Source: Hymenopellis radicata
Lineage: Eukaryota > Basidiomycota > Agaricomycetes > Agaricales > Physalacriaceae
Reading direction: 5' to 3'
DNA: 28,252 nt
Assembly: GCA_015501595.1 (NCBI GenBank)
Contig: JADNRX010000639.1
Coordinates: forward strand, 1-28,252
This document shows positions 9,059 to 18,970 of the stretch, piece by piece (position 1 is the first letter of the stretch; each line of letters starts with the position of its first letter). The notes under the pieces were generated by a model. That model was not told the DNA's origin, searched no databases, and worked only from the letters and a program-made list of their open reading frames with translations. The position numbers and the translations under genes were made by a program.

Positions 9059-9748
9059 TTATTGGTGAACGAACGCCGAACAGTGCCAACCTGGTTTCGC
9101 ATCATTGACCACCGACGCCGCAGCCAGCGCCCACACCCGCTGTGGGTCCGCCTCACATCCCGCTCCCCCATGCGCGGGCGGCGGCACGAGCAGGATCTCC
9201 TTCAGACGTTGCATCCTGTCCAAATGCAAGAAGAAGAGTCGCTTGAGGTATCGCACGCCCATGCGCTCTGCCATCTCATCCGTAACTCTATTCAGCTTGA
9301 ACGATAGTAGGTGGCCCGACACCAGCACTGCCAATTCATCGATATGGTGCTGCGCCGCTAGCATGTACGTCTCAATGGGGTGATGTGGGGCATGCGAGTA
9401 GAGGAGACCGAAAAGATGGTTGTCTGACGTGATGAGCGCATGAGGGGAAAGGCCGTACAGCGGGAGGCGGTCGACCGCGCGGACTAGGGTAGCGAAGGAC
9501 GGGTTATAAGGCGCACTGGAGATATCGTAGAGGGCGTGAAGAATGATATTGAGAATGTTTGAGTCGTCCTCAACCGGAATGATACCCGCCATCGTCAGCA
9601 AGGTGCCAAATGCGTTGTTCGACACATCGTCCAAAACGCTGCGGTGTACGTAGAATAGGACTGCATCGGAGGTTTTGAGCACGATATCAGAGGGTATAAG
9701 GTGGGCAGCCGGATGAAATGCTGTGGAAACTGAGGAAATATCATTGTT
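9059..9748 (-). CDS. BTB/POZ domain protein, main exon
   Basis: The 230-codon exon ends at the TAA at 9059. It reads through HPAAHLIPSD then IVLKTSDAVLFYVHRSVL, the opening of an Agaricomycete-type BTB/POZ domain in which the first strand carries the target-binding segment. A long alpha-helical C-terminal part follows (YDISSAPYNPSFATLVRAVD, YGLSPHALITSDN, MGVRYLKRLFFLHLDRMQRL), matching the lineage-expanded basidiomycete BTB proteins. BTB domains mediate dimerisation and Cul3 or transcription-factor contacts; the partner here is unknown. A phase-0 acceptor (TTCTTCAG) stands just before the exon and the preceding intron (9749-9799, 51 nt) has a GTAGGT donor. The true start therefore lies upstream, possibly at one of the ATG codons near 9865-9880, or further if the upstream exons are the same gene. 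Confidence 0.82.
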   Translation of the reverse strand, partial: NNDISSVSTAFHPAAHLIPSDIVLKTSDAVLFYVHRSVLDDVSNNAFGTLLTMAGIIPVEDDSNILNIILHALYDISSAPYNPSFATLVRAVDRLPLYGLSPHALITSDNHLFGLLYSHAPHHPIETYMLAAQHHIDELAVLVSGHLLSFKLNRVTDEMAERMGVRYLKRLFFLHLDRMQRLKEILLVPPPAHGGAGCEADPQRVWALAAASVVNDAKPGWHCSAFVHQ

Positions 9749-9799
9749 CTGAAGAAGTGAAGGTCAGCTTCACGAATGGCGACAATCCCGGGCACCTAC

Positions 9800-10721
9800 A
9801 GGTGCGCTCAGCATCTGTTTGCGTGCAGACAAAAACTGCCCATCCTCCCCGACTGAGCCGACCATGATGCGCGAGGTCATGATATCAGGAATGACGTTAG
9901 AAGAGACGTCCGCAATGGGTTCATTTCCAGTCTGGGCAAGAAAAAACAAAGACATCAGTCGGACCACACAAATGCCCGTACATTGCAATACCGACCAGGG
10001 CCTCGGAAAACGAAGAACTCTCAGGACTCGACAACGGCCGAGCGTGAAGATCGTCGATATCCCCCGCGAAAGGAACTGCAACGCCGTCGCCTCAATGTTA
10101 TCCTGTTGATATAATGGGGCGCTGTCTGCAGGAAACAAACATGTCAAGGTCAACAAGACCACAGCGAGGACGAACAGGAGACGCTCTCACCAATCGCAGA
10201 CCCCATAGGATTTTGGTACATGATGAATGCGGAAGTACGTGCAACGGAAGGACAAGTCCCATCCGGATTCGGGGGGAATTCATGTGCGTGACGGAAATGT
10301 TTGTTTCCATCCCGTGTGATACATTCCTACTAGTCTCCAGATTCTATTGCTTGCGATCTAGAGAAGAACTAAAGGAAACAAGACTTCGGACGCGTCAATC
10401 AAGTGCCCCAAATAGCGACACATATCGGACGATGTCGCATACCTTCGTGAAGCCCGTAACTTGGAAAAATGGTGAATTGTAGCTTCCGTGATGACGCCAC
10501 GCCCACGAAAACGACTTCGCACAGAGCGTTCCAATGTCTTCTGCAGAGATATGCTCAGTTCCATGACAACCTAGAACGGCGAGACCTCTTACTGCGAAAA
10601 ACGATATCAAGTGTCATGTGTGTGTATACGGACCGTACGTGGCGACCACCTCAGATGCAAACCGTTTAATGTGTAGGTCTAACAGTGCACCTAAAACATA
10701 CGGAACATGCAACTTGTCCAT
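9800..10721 (-). CDS. Unrecognised multi-exon coding region directly upstream of the BTB exon
   Basis: Phase-compatible exons can be chained: 10721-10634, 10591-10443, 10326-10191, 10125-9992 and 9931-9800. Several introns have good signals (10126-10190: GTGAGA donor, TTGAC branch, TTTCCTGCAG acceptor; 9932-9991: CTGAT branch, TTGCCCAG acceptor). The first ATG sits in a strong context (GCCGCCATGG), but the frame stays open upstream to about 10775 with a hydrophobic segment (LCATFLLISIQFAVERAA), so the start may be earlier. Readable pieces include MDKLHVPYVLGALLDLHI, GCHGTEHISAEDIGTLCAKS and GNEPIADVSSNVIPDIMTS. No family is recognised; a membrane protein is possible. The last exon joins the BTB exon in phase 0, so it could be the N-terminal part of one long gene or a neighbour whose stop was missed. 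Confidence 0.4.
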
Positions 10722-11414
10722 GGCGGCCCTTTCGACGGCGAACTGGATGGAGATTAGAAGAAATGTGGCGCACAGCGTATGCACTCAAAAAGTCACGCTT
10801 CGCTTCATACGTCTAGAGTTGGTGGTAGTCAATTCTGAGAGATGTCCGGTTTACCGCCGAACACCTGTTGGGTATGGGGGCCACAACAGATATGTTCAAA
10901 GAACTGATAGGATTCAAAGGCAAAATATCAAGTTTGGACTCTGTGTAGGTCTTAAAGCGTTTCTCAAATAGAAGGTAATGACTGACAGATGTGTGTAGGA
11001 TTATCGACTCATTGCCTTAGCTCGGATGACTAGACGGTTGCGAGACGGGATCCGACGACAGCACTGCATAATGTCTACCCGAACCTAAGCGACGCCTTTG
11101 TAAATCTGTGTCACTTGTTGAATGCTAGGACGAATTTGGACAACGCACCTGCACTTTACTGAATACAAGGCTGGCGAAAGGGGCAATATCTTCGTCTGCC
11201 ACACAACACATGTCACACCCATCGTCCATCGTCGAATCTGTTTTCGGCCCAGGATGAGCCCCCGACCGTACTGTCGCTCCCTTGCGCTCCCAGTCCCGCT
11301 AGGCCGTCGGCTGTCGCGTAGCCTACTTGCCGCGGCCAGTCCAACCCATCCGCGCTGCCCCGCTCGTCGCCGTCGCCTTCAGAGCCTGCAGCTCGTTGAT
11401 AGAGCAGAAAAGTA
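10722..11414. other. Intergenic or unresolved upstream exons on the minus strand
   Basis: A coding-looking minus-strand piece (SLNISVVAPIPNRCSAV, about 10850-10920) with a following GTAAAC donor may be another exon of the gene at 9800-10721. Nothing else can be supported. The GC-rich frame near 11250-11400 on the plus strand is an Arg/Pro/Ser composition artefact. Confidence 0.3.
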
Positions 11415-11608
11415 CTAGACCTCGTACTCCACGGTCGACCGAGACACGATTATGACATCAGCTCCGTCGATGGCTGGCCCGCGGATTGGTCCATTGAATA
11501 GCGGTGGCGCGAGGTGGTCGTGCTCGTGGTAAGAGAATGCCATGGGAGGGATCCAAAAGGGATCGACGTCGTCCAGGTTCAAGTGCCGTTTGGGGCACGT
11601 GATGAGCG
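11415..11608 (-). CDS. Orphan 3'-terminal exon of an unidentified gene
   Basis: A minus-strand exon starts after a TTTGTCCAG acceptor and reads about 64 residues to a TAG at 11415-11417. It includes LITCPKRHLNLDDVDPFWIP, PMAFSYHEHDHLAPPLFNG and IDGADVIIVSRSTVEYEV. The composition (many D, P, F, W, H and no low complexity) looks like a genuine C-terminus. Upstream exons could not be joined convincingly; the 101-residue open frame at 11579-11884 overlaps it in another frame and has no recognisable domain. Function unknown. Confidence 0.35.
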
Positions 11609-12005
11609 CTGGACAAATTCACAGAGTTTGCGTTGACACAGCGAAGTATCGATTTGATGCGCCAAGTACTTCGTGTAGAACTGCTGAGTACTAGAATGTC
11701 TTAAATTCTTCATGACCTGAGCGCAGCGTGAGTCTTCCGAGTGAACGCCACACTTCCTAGTAGGCGTATTTTCTAGACTGGCACAGCAAACATGGGCCTC
11801 AACATTCTGCGTAAAATGAGCATCCAATAGGGTCTGGATATGGGGAAGTCTCTGTTCTAGTCGGCTCAAGCCGCACCAAGCCAATGCATTGGTTGTTTGA
11901 GAGATTTATCCTCTCACTGCCAGGAATTCTTTATCATCTGCCCGGGGATTACAGATGAGAATGCACATTCAACTACATGCATTAGTATATACTCATGTCT
12001 ACATT

Positions 12006-13906
12006 TCAATCGCCCACGTCGCTCTCCGAGTCAGCTGTAAAATAGTCCTCTTCATCGTCAGAATCTCTCGTCTCGGAGTCACTGGACATCCCACTAGTAC
12101 TTTGGACCACAGTAATCTCCTCGATCTCATCAAAATCTTCAGGATTCACGAAGCCCCAGTTCCCTTCTGAGCACCCATACCAGAATTGACCGAAAGTAGC
12201 GGATTGCCCAGAATGAAGGATATGGACAACGTCTCCGGAATCGTACGACAATAGCGGGTGTTTGGGGTCGGATGCTTCTGCATGAAAGTCACGTTTGGCC
12301 AGGACGTGCATGTTCAGTCCGCCCCACTGATCCTCCGGGCTATGTGTCCTCACTTCCTGCAGCTTCCTCTTCGAGTCTTCTTCCTCGACCATGTCGACAT
12401 GCATTGGTGAAACATAACCAACGTATCCTGATTCAGAGATACCATACCACGCGGTCCCATGGACACCAAAGATGTAGATAATCTCGCCAGGAGAAAATGA
12501 AAGGTAAAATCCACCAGGCCAATTGACGAACTCGAATTTCGCCCGAGTTTGGAAATCGATGAAGTGCCACCTGTCTTTGATAGAGCTGAGGATCTTCTTC
12601 CCGTCATCAGCCAGTAATGTTTGAAACAGGTCGAAGTGCGATGATGGTAGTACCTCAGCCTTCCGAAATGAAACGTCGTGAAGGCATTTCCATGGAATAG
12701 AAACTCCCTCTGCTGTGAGAGAGTATCGATGCCAACGCAGTACGTCATCTAGCTGAAGCAGTATCGAAATCGTCTTCTGACTGCAAGCGCGCCAATCAAT
12801 GAGTCAAGCGCTGAGGGGCGCCACCAAGGACCAAACTTACGGGCTGTGACCTATGATGTGCCGTCAACTACTAGAAGTGTTATGGTAACTGTCAAACCTA
12901 CCGAAATCATCCAATGAAACGGCCTTCAGCCATCCCTTGAACTGAAAGTCCGACCCTCTACTTAGAATGCCCTGTGGGATCGAGAAATCTGTTTCAATGA
13001 CGATAAGCCCGATGTAAGGCCAAACGAATACAAGACCTACTGCTGAAGTTGGGTGAGGATATAATGCCCGACGCTATAGCCTCGAGCTTAGCCTCACGGG
13101 CATATGAACATACAGTATGGTAGAACCACTGCCTCACGTTGTCTATGGCGTCGATATCTTCAACCCCAGTCAAAGAAGACAGCTATGAAACAAATGCAGA
13201 GCTCACTATGGTCGCGAGCTTGGCCAATGACACTAAAGCTATTCCCCACTTCGATGGACTTCAACATCAACGCCGTCTGGAATTCTGTCCATGTTCGCCT
13301 TCAGCGTCGGAGAACGTGTATGAAATATGTACACACCTACGCGGAAATCCAGCGACTCAACCCCAGATTGAACCTTGTCAACAGCGGTGCGTACGTCCTC
13401 GATGTCTCTCTTGATCTCGAGATCGAGCTTTCTGCGGTATCATTGAGCCCAAGTTGATATAGAAACAAGAGAATAGCTTCTTACATATGGTCAAGCTGAA
13501 TTGCAGCTTTCAGCAGCCCGATCACCCGCTCCACACACTTCAATAGCGCCTCCGATTCCTTCTTGCCTAACGCCACCCACATAACGCGGTGTTTGAAAAC
13601 CTTCATCTTCTGTTTCGGCTTCACTCGCGTCTCCAGGTTCTTCAGCTGGAAGAACAGCTCCTGGATGGGCCCTCCAGGTCTGTTCAGTTCTTGAAAGGAA
13701 CGAGCCCAATCCGCGTTGCACCGCGCCTGTGGTCCCTTCACTAGGTTCTTGAGGTCAACAGCATACGTCTCCAGTATATGCAATTCGCGACAAATGTCCT
13801 GACAGTCCTTTGGCGCATCCTTGATCGCCTTGAGATACCGGACAGCGGTGGATGTGAGTTCGACGAGGGATATAATAGCGGTGACGGTCCCGAGAATCTC
13901 GGCCAT
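12006..13906 (-). CDS. HeLo-like STAND N-terminal domain protein with two C-terminal SH3 domains
   Basis: Seven exons join in phase into 521 aa: 13906-13485, 13431-13341, 13276-13250, 13182-13114, 13073-12902, 12850-12841 (10 nt) and 12780-12006. Residues 1-170 match the fungal N-terminal domain of STAND/NACHT proteins (HeLo-like): MAEILGTVTAIISLVELTST, YLKAIKDAPKDCQDICREL, and a helical linker KRDIEDVRTAVDKVQSGVE. Residues about 200-340 are unrecognised and contain a hydrophobic patch (SAVGLVFVWPYIGLIVIE). SH3-1 is at about 344-390 (FEFV, LSFSPGEIIYIFG, WYGISESGYVGYVSP). SH3-2 is at about 420-480 (AKRDFHAE, YDSGDVVHIL, WYGCSEGNWGFVNPEDF). The tail is acidic and Ser-rich. No Walker A/B motif or repeat sensor is present. 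The start at 13906 fits the family; an ATG 36 bases upstream (13942) is also in frame. Donor 3 (GTGGGG) is weak. An immune or cell-death-like adaptor role is inference. Confidence 0.8.
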
Positions 13907-14759
13907 CGCGAGAGAATACAAGTCGCCGGAGCTGAGGTGCAAGTGGTATAAAGAAACAAGGGCACGGCGGGCCGTGGCAATCTCCCATTAGCATCTATCC
14001 CTGTTGTCTATTCAATGGTCCGAACCAAGTCCGAACCACAAGAATCAGGAATCAGTGGACCTGACAAAGTCAACGACCATCAGATCCATTTCCGGAGACG
14101 TTTAGCGCGGTGGCGCCAGTAGACAACCCTTGACGGCGGCAATCAAGCACGAGGTGGAGGTGCACCGTGCTTGTCCGCGTACTCTGCGTCGAGTGATTAC
14201 GGGCGCTCTGGTGAAACGTGCGTCGTGCAGAGAAGCTAACAGTACGAGATCGACAGCCGTGACTCTGGGAGGGAAGCGGCAATAATTTTTGCTTCGCATA
14301 GGCTACCTCAATGTTGGTAGTCCAGCAGATGCGCTGCGAACGCTAAATCATAAAGCTTGAACCAAGCTTGAACAGCGAAGGTTTTGCGAGGTACAGCATA
14401 CGGCTATCGTCCTGATTTCTTCTTACGGCATTCTGTGAATATCCTTTTGAAAAGCAGCAATTCATTTCGTTCACCTGATAATACGCATATGAGTTGGCCT
14501 GAGAGCTCATTATGCATTGCGTAGCTAGTACGGCATTTTTGTACGGGAAAGAATCTGACTGTTATAAGGCAAGAAGAAAAGTGGATAGCGAGTCGCACCC
14601 CAACCTTAACTTGATAGCCTTTTTGACACAATGTCGATCCTTCCTTGAGTGATTGATGGGTGATGATTCCTTTATAACCCCATTACATGTTTGTCGTCCC
14701 CTCCCCACTCCTAGAACGGCCCCGCTCCATAGTCAGATAGCCACTATGTATTCTCATGC
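13907..14759. other. Upstream region of the HeLo-SH3 gene, no gene seen
   Basis: Contains only unrelated short frames on both strands. The first few hundred bases should hold the promoter of the minus-strand gene; no clear TATA box is visible. Confidence 0.45.
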
Positions 14760-14905
14760 GAGGATGACCGACCACGTAGAATAAAAATTTCGTCCATAAT
14801 GTCCATCTGCAGAGGAGCGTGCGCAGGACCGTTGTACATGTCGACGAGGCAAGCGACACATGGAGAGCGTCCTAAGGAAGGGTATTAGATGACGAAGTAT
14901 GCAAT
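14760..14905 (-). other. Coding-looking minus-strand segment, unassigned
   Basis: One frame reads SPCVACLVDMYNGPAHAPL, then QMDIMDEIFILRGRSSSHENT and a stop, preceded by a GTAAGG...CTTCCTTAG intron-like stretch. The phases on both sides do not join without a stop, so it may be a remnant, or the splice sites are misjudged. No family recognised. Confidence 0.2.
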
Positions 14906-15174
14906 CGAGAGAATAATTCTACCTTACAATCTTCGACGGTGCAGAAAGACAGGCTGGCCTTTCGGTGTGGCAATGTGATGTTCAGTAGGAAAGTACACAG
15001 AAAGTATATGCATATCATGCCCCTCTAGAAAGCATATTGAAAGCACTGAGCAGGGCGTCAACAGGCTGCCAGCTAGGGCGTCGTACGGCGACTTGCGTTA
15101 TTGCGGATTTCACTGTGGCTGGCTCGCACGAAACTGTTTATTTTGAACACCGCAACAGAATTTTACAGACTCCT

Positions 15175-15619
15175 CTAGTGGGGGTGGTTCTTGTGATGTT
15201 CTGTGTGTGGTGCTTGTCAGTCCAGCCTTATCTACGCTCGCATCCAGACACGTACTCAAATGCACTGCAAAAAATCATCAGCGTCAAGTCATCATGGAAG
15301 GAAGGACACGCACTCTGATAATCCAGCGTATACCCGATACCGAATATGGTCAGGATTCCCAACACGTAGGGAGTTCCAGAGGCGTTGTCGCCGTTCGCAA
15401 ATCGCGCCTTGAGACCGGTCTTGGGCGCGGCATTGCCCTTGGGCAGCTTGGAGTAGAATTCTACGAGCGGGCCGAGGCCCTCACCGCTGCCGCCAGACTG
15501 ATACGGTGGTATTAGCGTTGAACAGCGAAAGACATAGAGCGACGCACGACGAGCCTAGGGGTAGCTATCTTGGGCGGGACGAGCCCGCCGAGCGAGCGGC
15601 GTATAAGGGAGGCGTGCAT
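15175..15619 (-). CDS. ATP17: Mitochondrial F1Fo ATP synthase subunit f
   Basis: Four exons give exactly 100 aa: 15619-15548, 15497-15314, 15264-15256 (9 nt) and 15212-15175. Introns are 50, 49 and 43 nt, with GTGCGT, GTGCGT and GTACGT donors. Landmarks match fungal subunit f (about 100 residues): the N-terminal basic presequence with LVPPKIATP, then FYSKLPKGNAAPKTGLKARF, FANGDNASGTPYVLGILTIF, one membrane span ending GIGYTLDYQ, and a His-rich end MHL...EHHKNHPH. Subunit f is a single-pass inner-membrane subunit of the Fo sector needed for assembly and dimer stability. The 9-nt exon supplies the conserved MHL after the membrane span; skipping it keeps frame but removes these residues. This is a housekeeping gene, so ordinary expression is expected. 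Confidence 0.93.
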
Positions 15620-16149
15620 GATGATGGCGGTTGGTTAGTCCTATTTTAATTCCGGATGCCGCCGAAAAGACACTTTCGCGGCATATCGGCATTGAGCTTT
15701 TCAGATCTCTCGCGCGTCTCTACACGTCTCAATATTGCATTCCATTTGGTAGCGGTACCGTTCGATGATGAACATAGATCATCACAAGCCTGATATGACT
15801 CTAGAGTTGCACATCACTCCAATCTCGAATCACCTCACATCGCCATCTCCTCGTTGGGCAGGATATCCTCCTTCGCATCATACTACGTGTATTACACATA
15901 CTATGTATCTTCTTACGCCTCTATCACCTTTGATCTCCAGCGGAGATGACCGGCGTCAAGTTTGTTTTCTACTTGCCATTGTCACCGAACCACTCTCTTT
16001 ACACTGCTTAGTCTCTGACAAGTGGATAAATTACGCTTCTCGCACTGCATAGTCGTTCCTCACTTATCACTGTGGGATGTCCCACGGGGTGCGAGCGCAG
16101 CAAGCAACCTCATGCTCCCAGCTCATTGCGCTCTCTCGTCTTGCGAAGC
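15620..16149. other. ATP17 upstream region, no gene seen
   Basis: It should contain the ATP17 promoter on the minus strand. No coding exon, RNA gene or repeat is visible. Confidence 0.5.
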
Positions 16150-16755
16150 CTGGCTTACCATTGATGTCGAATGAAGACTTTATCGGTCGAATTGGAAGTA
16201 TGGGTATGCCCTGAGAAAAAGTGGACGTGGTTCTGTGCGCCAAAGTGCTGGTCCAGTGAACGTCTTGACAGAAACGAGGACAGCAATCGGAAGGTCTGTG
16301 CAGTCCGCATCCTGAGGCCAGACAATATCTTCAACGTATCCAATAGCGCCATTCACCAAGCCTTCGAATATTCAGTGAATATGGGCAGACATGCCAAGCA
16401 CGCCAACTTTCGATTGCCATATGTTCCGGTGAGCATAACTTTGGCACCACAGGCAAGAACAATTTCCGCGTCCAGCCCGCCTGTACAATCATTAGGTGTT
16501 CTTGTGCAGCGAACTTGAAAGGAAACTTTGTACCTGTATCCTCGGCTTTAGCCTTCGTCGCAAGAGATCCTCCTTCATGAAAAGCGAGAATTTCGCGCAA
16601 GGTCCAACAGATGGGCAATATTCGAGGCCAGGACGCGTTCCTTGGTTGGGAAAAGGCATAGAGTATCAGAAAATCGAGCTTGCTCCTCCAAGGAGAGATT
16701 TTCATAACATCGAGTAATGAGTAGCTGCCGGTGTGGGAAAGTAAGTAGATGGGTG
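16150..16755 (-). pseudogene. C-terminal fragment of a PIF1-like DNA helicase, frameshifted
   Basis: In minus-strand order the pieces are LLITRCYENLSLEEQARFSD, then TLCLFPTKERVLASNIAHLL, then EIVLACGAKVMLTG, VNGAIGYVEDIVWPQDAD and FTGPALWRTEPRP, then GIPILPIRPIKSSFDING. These are the conserved post-core motifs of fungal PIF1-family helicases. They fall in at least three frames with stops between them, and the region normally reading like WTENGLVNGA is disrupted. The nucleotide-binding half (Walker A and B) is not found within the next kilobase. Homology ends near 16150 at a GTAAGC, where an intron occurs in relatives, and no following exon is seen. It could be a relic of a dispersed PIF1 gene copy or of a Helitron; no RepHel nuclease or Helitron end is visible. 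Confidence 0.75.
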
Positions 16756-17967
16756 AAGGAGATTTCGAAAAGCAATCCGTTCAGGTAATGTTAGCACCGC
16801 AGGTGGAGCAGAGAACATGAGATCCCACGTGAGTGAGAGGCATGACAAGGTGACTCTACAGCAGCGTAGGAGAAGAGAAGCACACCGTTAAGCCCACCGG
16901 GGACTCAGGACACTGAGCGCATAGTGCATGACCGAATGCGCCGAAAAGGCGACGGGACCATAGATACGCGAAAAAACAATCTACAGTGGGCCAAAAATCA
17001 GCGTTAAAAAGGGAGCAGCACGAGTATGGGGCAATAAAAGGGCTCCACGGCCGAAAATCTGTCGAGAATTGAGCATGATATGGGGCAATTGCTGACCTTG
17101 CGCGCGCGCAATGACTTGGCGCCGTCGCGTCGTGGTCATTTGAATTTGGCGCGCCTACGTCGTCCAAGAGGTGTAGATGTAAAAGACCGCCAAACCAGTT
17201 TCCCGCGAATGCAGTAGCGAGGGGCATGGGTCTCGGGCCGCTACATTTTTTGAGACTCCGCCGAGCGGCAAGGAAGCTCCATTAAGTTAGACTACCGATG
17301 ACCTACCTGTTTTGTCCTCCCACCATTATTTCGCAAAAGCGACGTCCGCTTCGGTCACATCCTGAATCATCCTTTACTCTTGCCGCATTTTCAAAGGAAT
17401 TCACTGTATGTACGCGCGGTCGATATTCAATTGTCATTATTTCTTCTAATGGAACGTGTCTAGTCCCGCTAGTCCTCGCTTAGACGCGTACTTTGTTCAA
17501 AAGCTCTATCAATGAAGCTTTTAAGAACAATGATATGATCCCGTTATTTCATCTCCTATTCGGACCTTGTCCGTATAGCCTTTTACTTCAGACGTTGTTG
17601 TCTCGCCTCGCGGAAGGTGTATCGGTGCACAATGTTCATTCGTCCCCAGACCTTCCTTGCAGTCACATCGTTGGAACTGAAATAATCCTCGCATATGGAC
17701 CTCGACAGTTAAAACCAGTCTTGACCTAAATTTCTGGCGCAGTATTACCTCTTCAGTCTGAATGGATACCCTAGTAGGTCACTGCTACCATTACGCGCAT
17801 CTCAAGTTGAGGCGTTGCTTCGCTGGCGAGCGGTGTGGAGAAAACGATCTCGAAAATGGATCTTGATCGCGTGCTAGCCTCGTGTCCTCTATCCCCAGTC
17901 TCTCCCAACTCGTGGGACTTGTGTGACGTCTTTCAAGGAGACCTCTTTATGTGTTTGTTCTGAGTGT
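16756..17967. other. Intergenic region between helicase relic and CCCH gene
   Basis: No supported gene. The 123-codon minus-strand frame at 16856-17227 is Cys/Phe/Ala-rich but has no domain or splice context. Confidence 0.45.
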
Positions 17968-17975
17968 TATAAAAA
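17968..17975 (+). promoter_or_regulatory. TATA box of the CCCH zinc-finger gene
   Basis: TATAAAAA, 67 bases before the ATG at 18042, with a pyrimidine-rich leader between them. Confidence 0.6.
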
Positions 17976-18041
17976 TGCTTGGAGGTTCTCTATACCGCAA
18001 TCGCCTTCTGCATTTCTCTGCCCTTCGTGTTTCTCAGCCCA

Positions 18042-18970
18042 ATGTCATCGCCGCAATTAGACCATCAACAAACGCCCATTACCAGCACCGGTAAGTCATC
18101 TCCCTTCACTTGCTGATCCTTCATCTCTTTGCTCACGGCTGTCTTCCATCCATAGTTTGCTGGGATCATCTATACGGACGCTGCCAGCGCGGCGATGAAT
18201 GCCGCCACTTCCATCTACACGTCACCTCCGACTGCCAACAAGAACTCCACGGCGACGAGCTTGAGCCTGTTGTTTGGTTCACCACGCCATGCTACCACTT
18301 CATGAAGGGCAGGTGCTCGCTAAAGGACAAGTGTCGCTTGTATGTCCTTCGTCCTTCATGCATTTATACGCTCTGACGATAGTTTGTTACAGTATTCATG
18401 ACACAGAAGTGGTGAACTATCGCGAGACCAATCCCAACGCTGATGGTGCGCACCATTGCTGGGCGTACATTCAGGGTATGTGCGACAAGGCGCCCTGCAA
18501 GTTTTCGCATCCCGCCAACAAAGTACCATGTATGTCGCCTTCACTTCTTGTCGCTCTCTGTTTCCGCTGTGCTTTCTTTACGCGACACCCCTTCCTTGCT
18601 TTCTTCTCGTCTCTATTGTGACTGTCACTCACACCGCCTCCTCTTCTTTGTTTCTTTCTTTGCAGTCCTCAAATACACACCTTGTCTGCGAGCACCCGGA
18701 TGTGCACCCGGCTGTCCGCTCAAGCACCAGAAGGTGCACTCCGCTTCGCCGAGCCTCCCGACGTTTCCGGAGTTTATCACTGGCCCAGTGCTTCCAGTTC
18801 CAATTCCCCAGATACCGATGATGCCGACGTACTATCTTCCTCCCATGCATCATATGCAGATGCCGTCTCCACCGCAGATGATTCTCGTCGTGCCCCCGCC
18901 CGTTCCCCAACCATTGGCGGTGGAGGCCAACGGTATGGTGTACTATAACTATCTCAACCTGCCTGCTTAA
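18042..18970 (+). CDS. CCCH zinc-finger protein with three canonical fingers and one degenerate finger
   Basis: Four exons (18042-18090, 18156-18339, 18393-18529 and 18666-18970) give 224 aa. Introns are 65, 53 (CTGAC branch) and 136 nt. Fingers 1 and 2 are both C-x7-C-x5-C-x3-H (CWDHLYGRCQRGDECRHFH and CYHFMKGRCSLKDKCRFIH). Finger 3 is C-x7-C-x4-C-x3-H (CWAYIQGMCDKAPCKFSH). A fourth Cys/His cluster is C-x5-C-x3-C-x3-H (CLRAPGCAPGCPLKH). The third finger His and the fourth cluster lie either side of the long third intron. The C-terminal 85 residues are Pro/Met/Tyr-rich with no fold visible. Tandem CCCH fingers bind single-stranded RNA in mRNA turnover or processing factors; the exact role is unknown. 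The start gives MSSPQLDHQQTPITST and follows a TATA box at 17968. Confidence 0.85.

Noticed and set aside
11122..11418. 98-codon plus-strand open frame rich in Arg, Pro and Ser
   Set aside because: Composition follows a GC-rich patch and its 3' end overlaps the start of a better minus-strand exon.
14760..14905. Terminal exon of a minus-strand gene
   Set aside because: Protein-like, but no exon junction keeps the frame open; kept only as an unassigned note.
15207..15515. 102-codon plus-strand frame
   Set aside because: Antisense shadow of the ATP17 exons.
16856..17227. 123-codon minus-strand open frame
   Set aside because: No domain, no start or splice context, Cys/Phe/Ala-biased translation; probably chance in GC-rich sequence.
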